A DNA stretch of 64,000 nucleotides from Micropruina glycogenica (lineage in GTDB: Bacteria; Actinomycetota; Actinomycetes; Propionibacteriales; Propionibacteriaceae), in assembly GCF_039524395.1 (NCBI RefSeq), contig NZ_BAAAGO010000042.1. One strand, written 5' to 3'. Positions 25,748 to 32,663 of the stretch are shown in pieces. The position numbers and the translations under genes were made by a program. Below the pieces are notes generated by a model. The model ran no database searches, was not told the origin of the DNA, and worked only from the letters and a program-made list of their open reading frames with translations. Position 1 is the first letter of the stretch; each line of letters opens with the position of its first letter.

Positions 25748-26824
25748 ATGACTACCCTTCCTGACTACGCCGTTTCTCCGGGCGACCACATCAAGGAGTG
25801 GCTCGATGACCACGGCATCAACGCCGCCGAGCTGGCACGCCGTCTAGACGTGACCCCGAAGCACGTCTCCGAGCTGCTCTCTGGCAAGGCACCCTTGTCG
25901 GCGACGGTAGCGCTTGGGCTGGAGCGGGTAACTGGCATCCCAGCTCGGATTTGGAACCGCTTTGAGGCGGGCTACCGAGAGGACCTCGCCCGCCTCGCGG
26001 AGACCGATCGGCTCGCTGCTCAGTACGAACAGGCGAAGCGGTTTCCCCTCAAGTACCTGCGCGACTGGAAGTTCGTTTCGGCTGAGTCACGTGACAAGGC
26101 GGGAACAGTGCGGGAACTGTTGACCATCTTCGGGATAGCGCACCTCGACGCCTTCGACGCCACCTGGGTGCATGGGAAGGTGGCCTACCGCAGAGCGACG
26201 CTCGCCACCGACAAGGTGTACGAGCGTGCCACCTGGCTTGCGCTTGGCGAACGCGAAGCCGGGATCGAGAGCCTCAGCGACTATGACCGGGCCGCACTCG
26301 AAGCGTTGCTTCCACAGTTGCGTGCGCTGACGGCGCACGCGAACCCCGTTGAGGCACTTGAGGAGGCAACTGAGCTTCTACGTGGAGTGGGCGTGGCGCT
26401 CTGCCTGATTCCGCCGATCCCAGGCTTCGGCGTGCATGGGGCAACCCGTTGGATCGCGGGGCACCCGGTGGTGCAGCTCTCCGTCCGCGGCAAGACCGAC
26501 GACCAACTGTGGTTCACCCTCTTCCACGAGCTGGGCCATGTGCTGCTGCACGGTCACAAGACGGTCTTCTTTCAAGGCGCGGGTGACCAAGCGGAAGCTG
26601 AGGCCGATGAGTTCGCCTCGTCAACCCTCGTTCCCGAGCGCTACCGTGACCGGTTGCCAACCGGACGCAACATTGCCGCCGTGTCCGATCTTGCGTCAGA
26701 CCTTGGCATCGCGCCGAGCATCGTTCTTGGTCAGGCCCAGCGGATCACGGGCGACTTCGCCTGGGGTCAGCGGCTCAAGGTGCGCCTCATCTGGGCTCCC
26801 GATGCGGGTGAAGAGAGCAACTGA
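25748..26824 (+). CDS. higA: HigA-type antitoxin with ImmA/IrrE-like peptidase domain
   Basis: 358 residues: an XRE-type HTH at about 10-70 (VSPGDHIKEWLDDHGINAAE, LDVTPKHVSELLSGKA) typical of HigA, then a long helical linker and a C-terminal ImmA/IrrE domain with zinc-protease motif HELGH at 260-264 and LHGHK just after. This is far longer than the classic HigA of about 100 residues. The HTH part probably neutralises HigB and represses from the repeat at 25422; the metallopeptidase could allow antitoxin self-cleavage or signal-dependent release, as in ImmA/ImmR. An AGAGGAGC precedes the ATG. It ends two bases before hsdR. Confidence 0.85.
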   Translation: MTTLPDYAVSPGDHIKEWLDDHGINAAELARRLDVTPKHVSELLSGKAPLSATVALGLERVTGIPARIWNRFEAGYREDLARLAETDRLAAQYEQAKRFPLKYLRDWKFVSAESRDKAGTVRELLTIFGIAHLDAFDATWVHGKVAYRRATLATDKVYERATWLALGEREAGIESLSDYDRAALEALLPQLRALTAHANPVEALEEATELLRGVGVALCLIPPIPGFGVHGATRWIAGHPVVQLSVRGKTDDQLWFTLFHELGHVLLHGHKTVFFQGAGDQAEAEADEFASSTLVPERYRDRLPTGRNIAAVSDLASDLGIAPSIVLGQAQRITGDFAWGQRLKVRLIWAPDAGEESN

Positions 26825-26826
26825 CA

Positions 26827-29763
26827 ATGCACCGCCTCAATGAATCGAGCCTCGAAGAACTCATCGTCGACCAGATGGTCGAAGGTGGCTGGACCGAGGG
26901 CGCACCAGCCGACTTCGACGCAGCCTACGCGCTCGACCTCGGCCACCTGACCACGTTCATCGAGGAGACGCAGCCGAACGCTGCGAAGGCATTGTCGCTT
27001 GCCGAGTCGCCTCCCGGTCGTCACAAGTTCCTTGCCCGCTTGCAGGGCGAGATCACCAAGCGCGGCGTCGTGCATCTGCTGCGCAACGGGGTCGACCATC
27101 TCGGACAGCACATCGACCTGTACTACCCGACCGCGACCGATGGCAACGCGAAGGCCGCCGAGCTGTTCGCGGCGAACCGTTTCGTCGTCACCCGGCAGGT
27201 GCACCACAGTCCCAGCAACCGGGGCGACGCCGTCGATCTCGTGGCGTTCGTCAACGGCCTGCCGGTGTTCACCTTCGAGCTGAAGAACAACATCACCAAG
27301 CAGACCGTCGATGACGCTGTGCAGCAGTACCAGCGGGATCGCGACCCGCGAGAGCTGCTGTTCGCCTTCGGGCGCACGATCGCGCACTTCGCTCTCGACG
27401 ATCAGCGGGTCCGGTTCTGCACGCAACTCAAGGGCAAGTCGTCATGGTTCCTGCCCTTCGACCAGGGGTTCAACGACGGCGCTGGTAACCCGCCCAACGC
27501 TGACGGGGTGATGACCGACTACCTGTGGCGGCGAGTCCTTGCCCCGGAGAGTCTCGCCGGCATCATCGAGAACTACGCGCAGGTCGTCACCGAGAAGAAC
27601 CCGAATACGGGTAAACGCACGGCGAAGGCGATCTTCCCGCGCTATCACCAGCTTGACGTAGTGCGAAAGCTGCTCGCCGACGTCGCCGAGGGCGGGGCGG
27701 GTCGGCGGTACCTCATCCAGCACTCTGCGGGCAGTGGCAAGTCGAACTCGATCGCCTGGCTCGTGCACCAGCTTGTCGAGGCCACCCACCAGGGGGTCGT
27801 GGCCTTCGACTCCGTCATCGTCGTCACCGACCGCGTGATCCTTGACGATCAGCTCTCGCAGACCATCAAGTCGTTCTTGCAGGTCGGCTCGACAGTCGTC
27901 CACGCGGACCGCTCGGGAGACCTGCGCCGGGCGATCACGGCGGGCAAGAAGATGATCGTCACGACGGTGCAGAAGTTTCCCTACATTCTCGATGACATCG
28001 GCTCAGAGCATCAGGGCCGCAACTTCGCCATCGTCATCGATGAGGCCCACTCGTCTCAGGGTTCGAAGACCTCGGCCGCCGTGTCTCGCGCGCTCGGTGG
28101 CGGTGTTGATTCTGATGAGGAGGACAGCGTCGAGGATCAGATCAACCGGATCATCGAAGCGAAGAAGCTGCTGCCGAATGCGAGCTACTTCGCGTTCACT
28201 GCGACACCGAAAAACAAGACGCTGGAGATGTTCGGCGAGGCAGTCTCGAACCCCGACGGCACGGTCGGCCATCGCCCATTCCACTCGTACACGATGAAGC
28301 AGGCCATCCAAGAGGGCTTTATCGTGGATGTGCTCGCGAACTACACGCCGGTGGGTAGCTACTACAAGCTGATGAAGACAGTCGAGGACGACCCGGAGTT
28401 CGATGTGAAGCGGGCCTCGAAGAAGCTGCGAGCCTACGTCGAGGGCAACCAACACGCGATCGCGCAGAAGGCCGACATCATGGTCGAGCACTTCCTCGGC
28501 CAGGTGATCGCCAAGCAGAAGATCGGCGGGCAGGCCCGCGCGATGGTCGTCACCTCATCCATCCCGCGGTGCATCGAATACTTCCACGCCATCCGCGACG
28601 CACTGGCAGCACGCAAGAGCCCGTACAAGGTGATCATCGCCTTCTCCGGCGAACACGACTACAAGGGGGTGCAGGTCACCGAGGCAAGCCTTAACGGTTT
28701 CCCCTCCCGGGCCATCGCTGAGCAGATCAAGACCGGCCCGTACCGAATCCTCGTCGTCGCCAACAAGTTCCAGACCGGGTACGACGAGCCGCTGCTGCAC
28801 ACCATGTACGTCGACAAGACCCTGTCGGGTGTGCTCGCGGTCCAAACCCTCTCGCGGCTCAACCGGGCGCACCCGGCGAAGCATGAGACGTTCGTGCTCG
28901 ACTTCGCCAACGATGCCGAGGACATCCAGCGCGCTTTCGATCCGTATTACCGCACCACCGTGCTCGCCGAAGAGACCGACCCCAACAAGCTGCATGACCT
29001 CGTCAACGACCTCGACGCCTTCGGCATTTACACGCCGGAACACGTCGACGAGTTCGTGACGCGCTACCTGGCCGGTGAGCCTCGCGACCAGCTCGATCCC
29101 ATTCTCGATGCGTGCGTCGCGGAGTACGTCGAACTTCCCGAGGAAGACGATCAGGTCAGGTTCAAGGGCGACGCGAAGGCCTTCCTGCGCACCTACAACT
29201 TCCTCTCCACGGTGCTGCCCTACGGCAGCCCTGAGTGGGAGAAGCGCTCGGTCTTCCTCGACCACCTCGTGCCGAAGCTCCCCGCCCCGAAGGAGGAAGA
29301 CCTCGCCGCCGGAATCCTGGAGAACATCGACCTCGAGTCTTACCGTGCCGAGAAGCTCACAGCGATGAAGATCGTGCTGGACGACGAAGATGGCCTGCTC
29401 AACCCCGTGCCCGCGGCAGGCGGCGGCATGCTGGCGACGCCCGAACTGGAGAGACTCTCGGAGATCGTCAAGAGCTTCAACGCCCACTTCGGCAACATCG
29501 AATGGAACGACGCCGACCGCGTCGAACGCTTCATCACCGAAGAGATCCCACGCCTCGTCGCCGAAGACGTGGCCTACCAACACGCGCAGGCAAACAACGA
29601 CCCGGCGAACGCGCGCGTCGAGAGCGACCGCGCACTCGGCCAGGTCATGCTGCGGCTCATCGCCGATGACACGCAGCTCTTCAAAGAGTTCCAGGACAAC
29701 GAGAGCTTCAAACGCTGGCTGGCCGACGCCGTGTTCAACGCAACGTACAGGAAGAGCGCATGA
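26827..29763 (+). CDS. hsdR: Type I restriction-modification endonuclease/translocase subunit
   Basis: 978-residue restriction subunit. N-terminal nuclease domain with a PD-ExK-type arrangement (DLVAFVNGLPVFTFELKNN near 140-155). A superfamily 2 motor follows: Walker A HSAGSGKSN near 298-306, Walker B/DEAD VIDEAHSS, motif III FAFTATPKN and motif VI QTLSRLNRAHP. It starts two bases after higA, which puts the toxin-antitoxin pair inside the operon. Length is usual for HsdR. The nuclease and motor motifs are intact although hsdM is frameshifted, so an active endonuclease without full methyltransferase would be hazardous. This argues that the hsdM defect is an error or that the system is silenced. 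Confidence 0.95.
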   Translation: MHRLNESSLEELIVDQMVEGGWTEGAPADFDAAYALDLGHLTTFIEETQPNAAKALSLAESPPGRHKFLARLQGEITKRGVVHLLRNGVDHLGQHIDLYYPTATDGNAKAAELFAANRFVVTRQVHHSPSNRGDAVDLVAFVNGLPVFTFELKNNITKQTVDDAVQQYQRDRDPRELLFAFGRTIAHFALDDQRVRFCTQLKGKSSWFLPFDQGFNDGAGNPPNADGVMTDYLWRRVLAPESLAGIIENYAQVVTEKNPNTGKRTAKAIFPRYHQLDVVRKLLADVAEGGAGRRYLIQHSAGSGKSNSIAWLVHQLVEATHQGVVAFDSVIVVTDRVILDDQLSQTIKSFLQVGSTVVHADRSGDLRRAITAGKKMIVTTVQKFPYILDDIGSEHQGRNFAIVIDEAHSSQGSKTSAAVSRALGGGVDSDEEDSVEDQINRIIEAKKLLPNASYFAFTATPKNKTLEMFGEAVSNPDGTVGHRPFHSYTMKQAIQEGFIVDVLANYTPVGSYYKLMKTVEDDPEFDVKRASKKLRAYVEGNQHAIAQKADIMVEHFLGQVIAKQKIGGQARAMVVTSSIPRCIEYFHAIRDALAARKSPYKVIIAFSGEHDYKGVQVTEASLNGFPSRAIAEQIKTGPYRILVVANKFQTGYDEPLLHTMYVDKTLSGVLAVQTLSRLNRAHPAKHETFVLDFANDAEDIQRAFDPYYRTTVLAEETDPNKLHDLVNDLDAFGIYTPEHVDEFVTRYLAGEPRDQLDPILDACVAEYVELPEEDDQVRFKGDAKAFLRTYNFLSTVLPYGSPEWEKRSVFLDHLVPKLPAPKEEDLAAGILENIDLESYRAEKLTAMKIVLDDEDGLLNPVPAAGGGMLATPELERLSEIVKSFNAHFGNIEWNDADRVERFITEEIPRLVAEDVAYQHAQANNDPANARVESDRALGQVMLRLIADDTQLFKEFQDNESFKRWLADAVFNATYRKSA

Positions 29764-29833
29764 AGGCCGGGCCAACGCGACGAGATGCCCTCATGAGTTC
29801 GACGCCGCGAGGCTCATCGTCAAGGGGAATCAA

Positions 29834-31444
29834 GTGAAGGCACGACGGCTCACCTTCTACCTTCTTCGCCAGGACGTTGCCGAGTTCGAGGATGCGCTGG
29901 ATACGGAGAAGGCCAGCGTCGCGGTGGATCTCGATCCGTCGGCGGGGGTAGACGGGCGCTTCGTCTATGTCCAGCCCCGCCCGTCTGTGCCTTCATGGGT
30001 TGGATTCGTCCAGCCGGTACTCGCCGACCAGCTCGGCAGCCTCAGATCGTCTTCCACGTCCGCCTTGCTGCTTCTGCGCACCAGCGGGCGCATCTTCGCC
30101 CTCACATTCGGTTACGGCAGGTCACTCCTCGACCTGTCAAAGATCGAGTACCAGTTCGGACTCCGAGTGGCACTCAACCGAATCGACCCTCGTCAGATTC
30201 GAAGTCTGGATACCAAGACCTTCGAGGATCTTGTGGTTACGACGAATACTCAGGCGAGCAAGAGTGCTGAACTGCCCACATTTGGTGTCGACGTATCGCG
30301 CGACATCCTGAGAGCAGTCACCGGGGAGCCGCGCGACCAGTCCGTGACGAAACGAATCGCCGGTGCGGACTCACTTGTGATGGGAGTCAAGGCGCCGGTG
30401 ACGGAGCTGCCTGCTATCTGCGATGACCTGCTTGTCGCGTTCGAAGCCGACGACTACAAGGCAGACTTTGGCTGGATCGACCAACTCTCGCTCGTGCGTG
30501 ACAGCGCAAGCATCGGAGCGCTCAACGATCTCCTCGTGGAGCAGTTGCGAAGCGGAGCGACCGGATCAACGCACCTGGCAATGCCGGAAGCTATCGATTG
30601 GGAGGACATCGACGGGTTCAAGATCGCAGGAACGCGAAGCCATGTCTATGACGACCTTGATCTCGATGAATATCTTGATCGCGTCGGAGAAGACCGCGCC
30701 ACCATCACAGTCGAGAATCTCAAGTCCAGGTATGTGTGGGTGCGGTTCGGACGCTCAGGGAACTTTGACAAGCGTTGGAACCTCTATCAGTGCCTCGTTA
30801 CTGAGCAGCGGATCAACGACCAATTGCACGTCCTCATAGAAGGTCGCTGGTTCGCTGTCAGCACCACCTTGGTCGAGGAGGTCGATGCCTTCGCGGCTGG
30901 GCTCATCGACGCGACGGTTCAGCTTCCGCCAGCACACGTCGGAGAGGTTGAAGCCGACTACAACGCCCGCCTCGCCCTCAGTTCGCCCCAGCACCTCCTC
31001 AAGCTCGATGCACGCATCAAGCGGCCAGGAGGCGCCAGCAGCGGCATCGAGTTCTGTGATGTCCTCTCGGATGACGGCGACTTGATCCATGTGAAGCGCA
31101 AGTCCCGTTCCGCAACACTGAGCCACCTCTTTGCCCAAGGAGGGGTGTCCGCCGCAGCGTTCGTCAACGACGGCATCTTCCGAACCCAAGTCCGCGAACT
31201 GATCCAGGCAGAAGTGCCCCAGGAAGCTCTTGAGAGCTGGTTGCGCTTGGTGCCCAGCGCAGAGGAAGCCGTCGATAGATCTCGTTACCGTGTGACCTAC
31301 GCTGTCATCGCCAACTCCAGCCGTGAGGGGCGAGACTGGCTGCCCTTCTTCAGCAAACTGAACCTGATGCAACAGGGGCGACAACTCTCCACGATGGGGT
31401 TCACCGTCGCGATCGCGCGAGTGCCGATCATCGATCCGGAGTAG
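29834..31444 (+). CDS. DUF6119 / TIGR04141-type sporadically distributed protein
   Basis: 536 residues of a family known from its sporadic occurrence in bacteria, often near restriction or defence genes; function unknown. Recognisable stretches: RRLTFYLLRQDVAEFEDAL at the N-terminus, LLLLRTSGRIFALTFGYG, and the conserved C-terminal block FCDVLSDDGDLIHVKRKSRS followed by LSHLFAQGGVSA, with YRVTYAVIAN later. I chose the GTG at 29834 preceded by AAGGGGAA; the in-frame extension back into hsdR is out-of-frame hsdR sequence. It lies 70 bases after hsdR in the same direction, before a terminator at 31755. The HxKRKS block might bind nucleic acid, but that is a guess. Confidence 0.8.
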   Translation: MKARRLTFYLLRQDVAEFEDALDTEKASVAVDLDPSAGVDGRFVYVQPRPSVPSWVGFVQPVLADQLGSLRSSSTSALLLLRTSGRIFALTFGYGRSLLDLSKIEYQFGLRVALNRIDPRQIRSLDTKTFEDLVVTTNTQASKSAELPTFGVDVSRDILRAVTGEPRDQSVTKRIAGADSLVMGVKAPVTELPAICDDLLVAFEADDYKADFGWIDQLSLVRDSASIGALNDLLVEQLRSGATGSTHLAMPEAIDWEDIDGFKIAGTRSHVYDDLDLDEYLDRVGEDRATITVENLKSRYVWVRFGRSGNFDKRWNLYQCLVTEQRINDQLHVLIEGRWFAVSTTLVEEVDAFAAGLIDATVQLPPAHVGEVEADYNARLALSSPQHLLKLDARIKRPGGASSGIEFCDVLSDDGDLIHVKRKSRSATLSHLFAQGGVSAAAFVNDGIFRTQVRELIQAEVPQEALESWLRLVPSAEEAVDRSRYRVTYAVIANSSREGRDWLPFFSKLNLMQQGRQLSTMGFTVAIARVPIIDPE

Positions 31445-31736
31445 GACGTTCGCAGCTCATGAGTTGGGCGACTCGCGTCTTTGCCCAGACTGTGCCGCGA
31501 TGCACGTCGAACTGTCGGGCGAGGGCAGTCACGCTGATGCCCTGGGCGCGGGCTGTTCGCATAGCGTTCACTTCCTCGTCCGTGAGACGTGTTCGAGCGC
31601 GTCTCTTTGGCTCTTTCGACGCGCCGATCAGCGGGTCGTCGGCCTCGCCGTCGGTCTCGGTATCCCCACGAGTGCCCTGATTCCACGCGGAAACAAGCCG
31701 CTCGACCCGTGGTCGCCTGTTCCCGGAGCGTTCCAT
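31428..31736 (-). CDS. Small helix-turn-helix protein resembling a resolvase C-terminus
   Basis: About 102 residues from the ATG at 31736 (an earlier start at 31805 is possible). The N-terminal half is Arg/Asp-rich and probably disordered. The C-terminal half, RARTRLTDEEVNAMRTARAQ followed by SVTALARQFDVHRGTVWAKTR, is a clear helix-turn-helix like that at the end of resolvase/invertase recombinases. There is no catalytic domain. It converges on the DUF6119 gene with a 17-base overlap, at the right end of the island. It could be a recombinase fragment or an excision/regulatory factor. Confidence 0.55.
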   Translation of the reverse strand: MERSGNRRPRVERLVSAWNQGTRGDTETDGEADDPLIGASKEPKRRARTRLTDEEVNAMRTARAQGISVTALARQFDVHRGTVWAKTRVAQLMSCERPTPDR

Positions 31737-31754
31737 TGCGTCCACCGCAACGGT

Positions 31755-31783
31755 GGCCCTCCTGGTGGAGGGCCTTTCTGTTT
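31755..31783 (+). terminator. Rho-independent terminator, possibly the displaced tRNA-Ala terminator
   Basis: GGCCCTCC (31755-31762), loop TGGT, GGAGGGCC (31767-31774), then TTTCTGTTT. It is a strong hairpin plus T-rich tail on the plus strand, 310 bases after the DUF6119 stop. It lies only 10 bases past the proposed island right border, so before insertion it could have followed tRNA-Ala by about 10-15 bases. Confidence 0.7.
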
Positions 31784-31950
31784 CCAACCAACGCTCAGAA
31801 TGCAACCGGGCTCGTCATGGTCGACGACGTCAACCGGGTCTCGATGCATCGCGCCCGTCCCAGGTGCCATCGCAGGGTCTCAGATCCCGGCCTTGCCGAG
31901 ACTACGACACGCAACTCAGGCAGGTGGTGGCACGTAGTGCTATGCAGTGC

Positions 31951-31956
31951 TACATT
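31951..31956 (+). promoter_or_regulatory. Candidate -10 box of the vapBC operon
   Basis: TACATT lies six bases before the GTG at 31963, consistent with leaderless transcription. Just upstream, GTAG and CTAC flank TGCTATGCAGTG in an imperfect symmetrical arrangement that may be the antitoxin operator. Confidence 0.45.
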
Positions 31957-31962
31957 AGGATC

Positions 31963-32232
31963 GTGAGTGAGGTCAACGAAATCAGCCAGCGTGATCTGCG
32001 TACCCGCTCGAAAGAGATCATGGACGCGGTCGAGAGCGGGCACCGCTTCACGGTGACGCGCGACGGTCGCGGCATCGCCGAACTCGTTCCGCTGCGGGGT
32101 CGTCGAACGTTCGTGCCGGTGGCTGAGTTCGTAGCGCTCGGCCGCGGCCTCACCACCACCGACCCTGACCGGTTGCGCGCCGACATCGATTCGATGGGCG
32201 ACCAACTCGCCGACGATCCCTATGCCCGCTGA
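31963..32232 (+). CDS. vapB: Phd/YefM-family antitoxin of VapBC type
   Basis: 89 residues: SEVNEISQRDLRTRSKEIMDAVESG is the Phd/YefM DNA-binding fold, TVTRDGRGIAELVPL continues it, and the C-terminal tail (LRADIDSMGDQLADDPYAR) would wrap the toxin. The GTG at 31963 was chosen over an ATG at 31942 because of the TACATT box. It overlaps vapC by 11 bases. It represses its own operon and neutralises the PIN-domain toxin. The high GC and position beyond the proposed border place it outside the island. Confidence 0.88.
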   Translation: MSEVNEISQRDLRTRSKEIMDAVESGHRFTVTRDGRGIAELVPLRGRRTFVPVAEFVALGRGLTTTDPDRLRADIDSMGDQLADDPYAR

Positions 32233-32653
32233 CCTCGAGGCCGGGCAGGCGGGCATTCTCGACACCGACATCCTCATTCATTGGGAACGATTGCCCGCCC
32301 GCCTGCTGCCCGACGTCGGCGCCGTCACCGCCATCACCTTCGCCGAGTTGGCGGCCGGCGTCCATGCCGCCTTGAGCGCTGCCGAGTTGGCCGAACGTGT
32401 CGACAAGTTGCAGCGCGTCGAGAGCGCCTTCGAACCCATTCCGTTCGACGGCGACGCCGCCCGCGCCTGCGGCCGGGTGACAGCCGCGGTTCGCGCCGCC
32501 GGTCGCTCGCCCCGTGCCCGCGTGGCCGACCAGATGATCGCCGCCATCGCGGTGTCGAGGGCGCTGCCGCTCTACACCACCAACCCCGACGACTTCGCCG
32601 GCCTCGAGGGTCTGTTGCGAGTCGTTGCCGTACCCCGGCCGGCCGCGCACTGA
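32222..32653 (+). CDS. vapC: VapC-type PIN-domain ribonuclease toxin
   Basis: 143 residues with the PIN acidic residues: LDTDILIHW, TFAELAAGVHA, RVADQMIAAIAV and TTNPDDFAGL. PIN toxins cut tRNA or rRNA when freed from their antitoxin. The start overlaps the antitoxin end, and the pair forms a two-gene unit. It is convergent with the repeat protein at 32664, separated by ten bases. Confidence 0.92.
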   Translation: MPADLEAGQAGILDTDILIHWERLPARLLPDVGAVTAITFAELAAGVHAALSAAELAERVDKLQRVESAFEPIPFDGDAARACGRVTAAVRAAGRSPRARVADQMIAAIAVSRALPLYTTNPDDFAGLEGLLRVVAVPRPAAH

Positions 32654-32663
32654 CCATGGCGCG

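Larger units (their letters stand above)
19161..31745. mobile_element. Putative genomic island at tRNA-Ala carrying restriction-modification genes
   Basis: The left border is the tRNA-Ala 3' end, where a serine recombinase begins. The right border is proposed near 31745, where TCCACC recurs (as in TAGCTCCACC at the tRNA end), directly followed by GCAACGGTGG and a terminator hairpin that would suit the tRNA. Within these limits the GC content looks lower and codon use looser than in the flanks, and the cargo is typical: recombinase, unknown genes, type I restriction-modification, toxin-antitoxin and DUF6119. No long direct repeat was found. The right border is inference. Confidence 0.6.
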
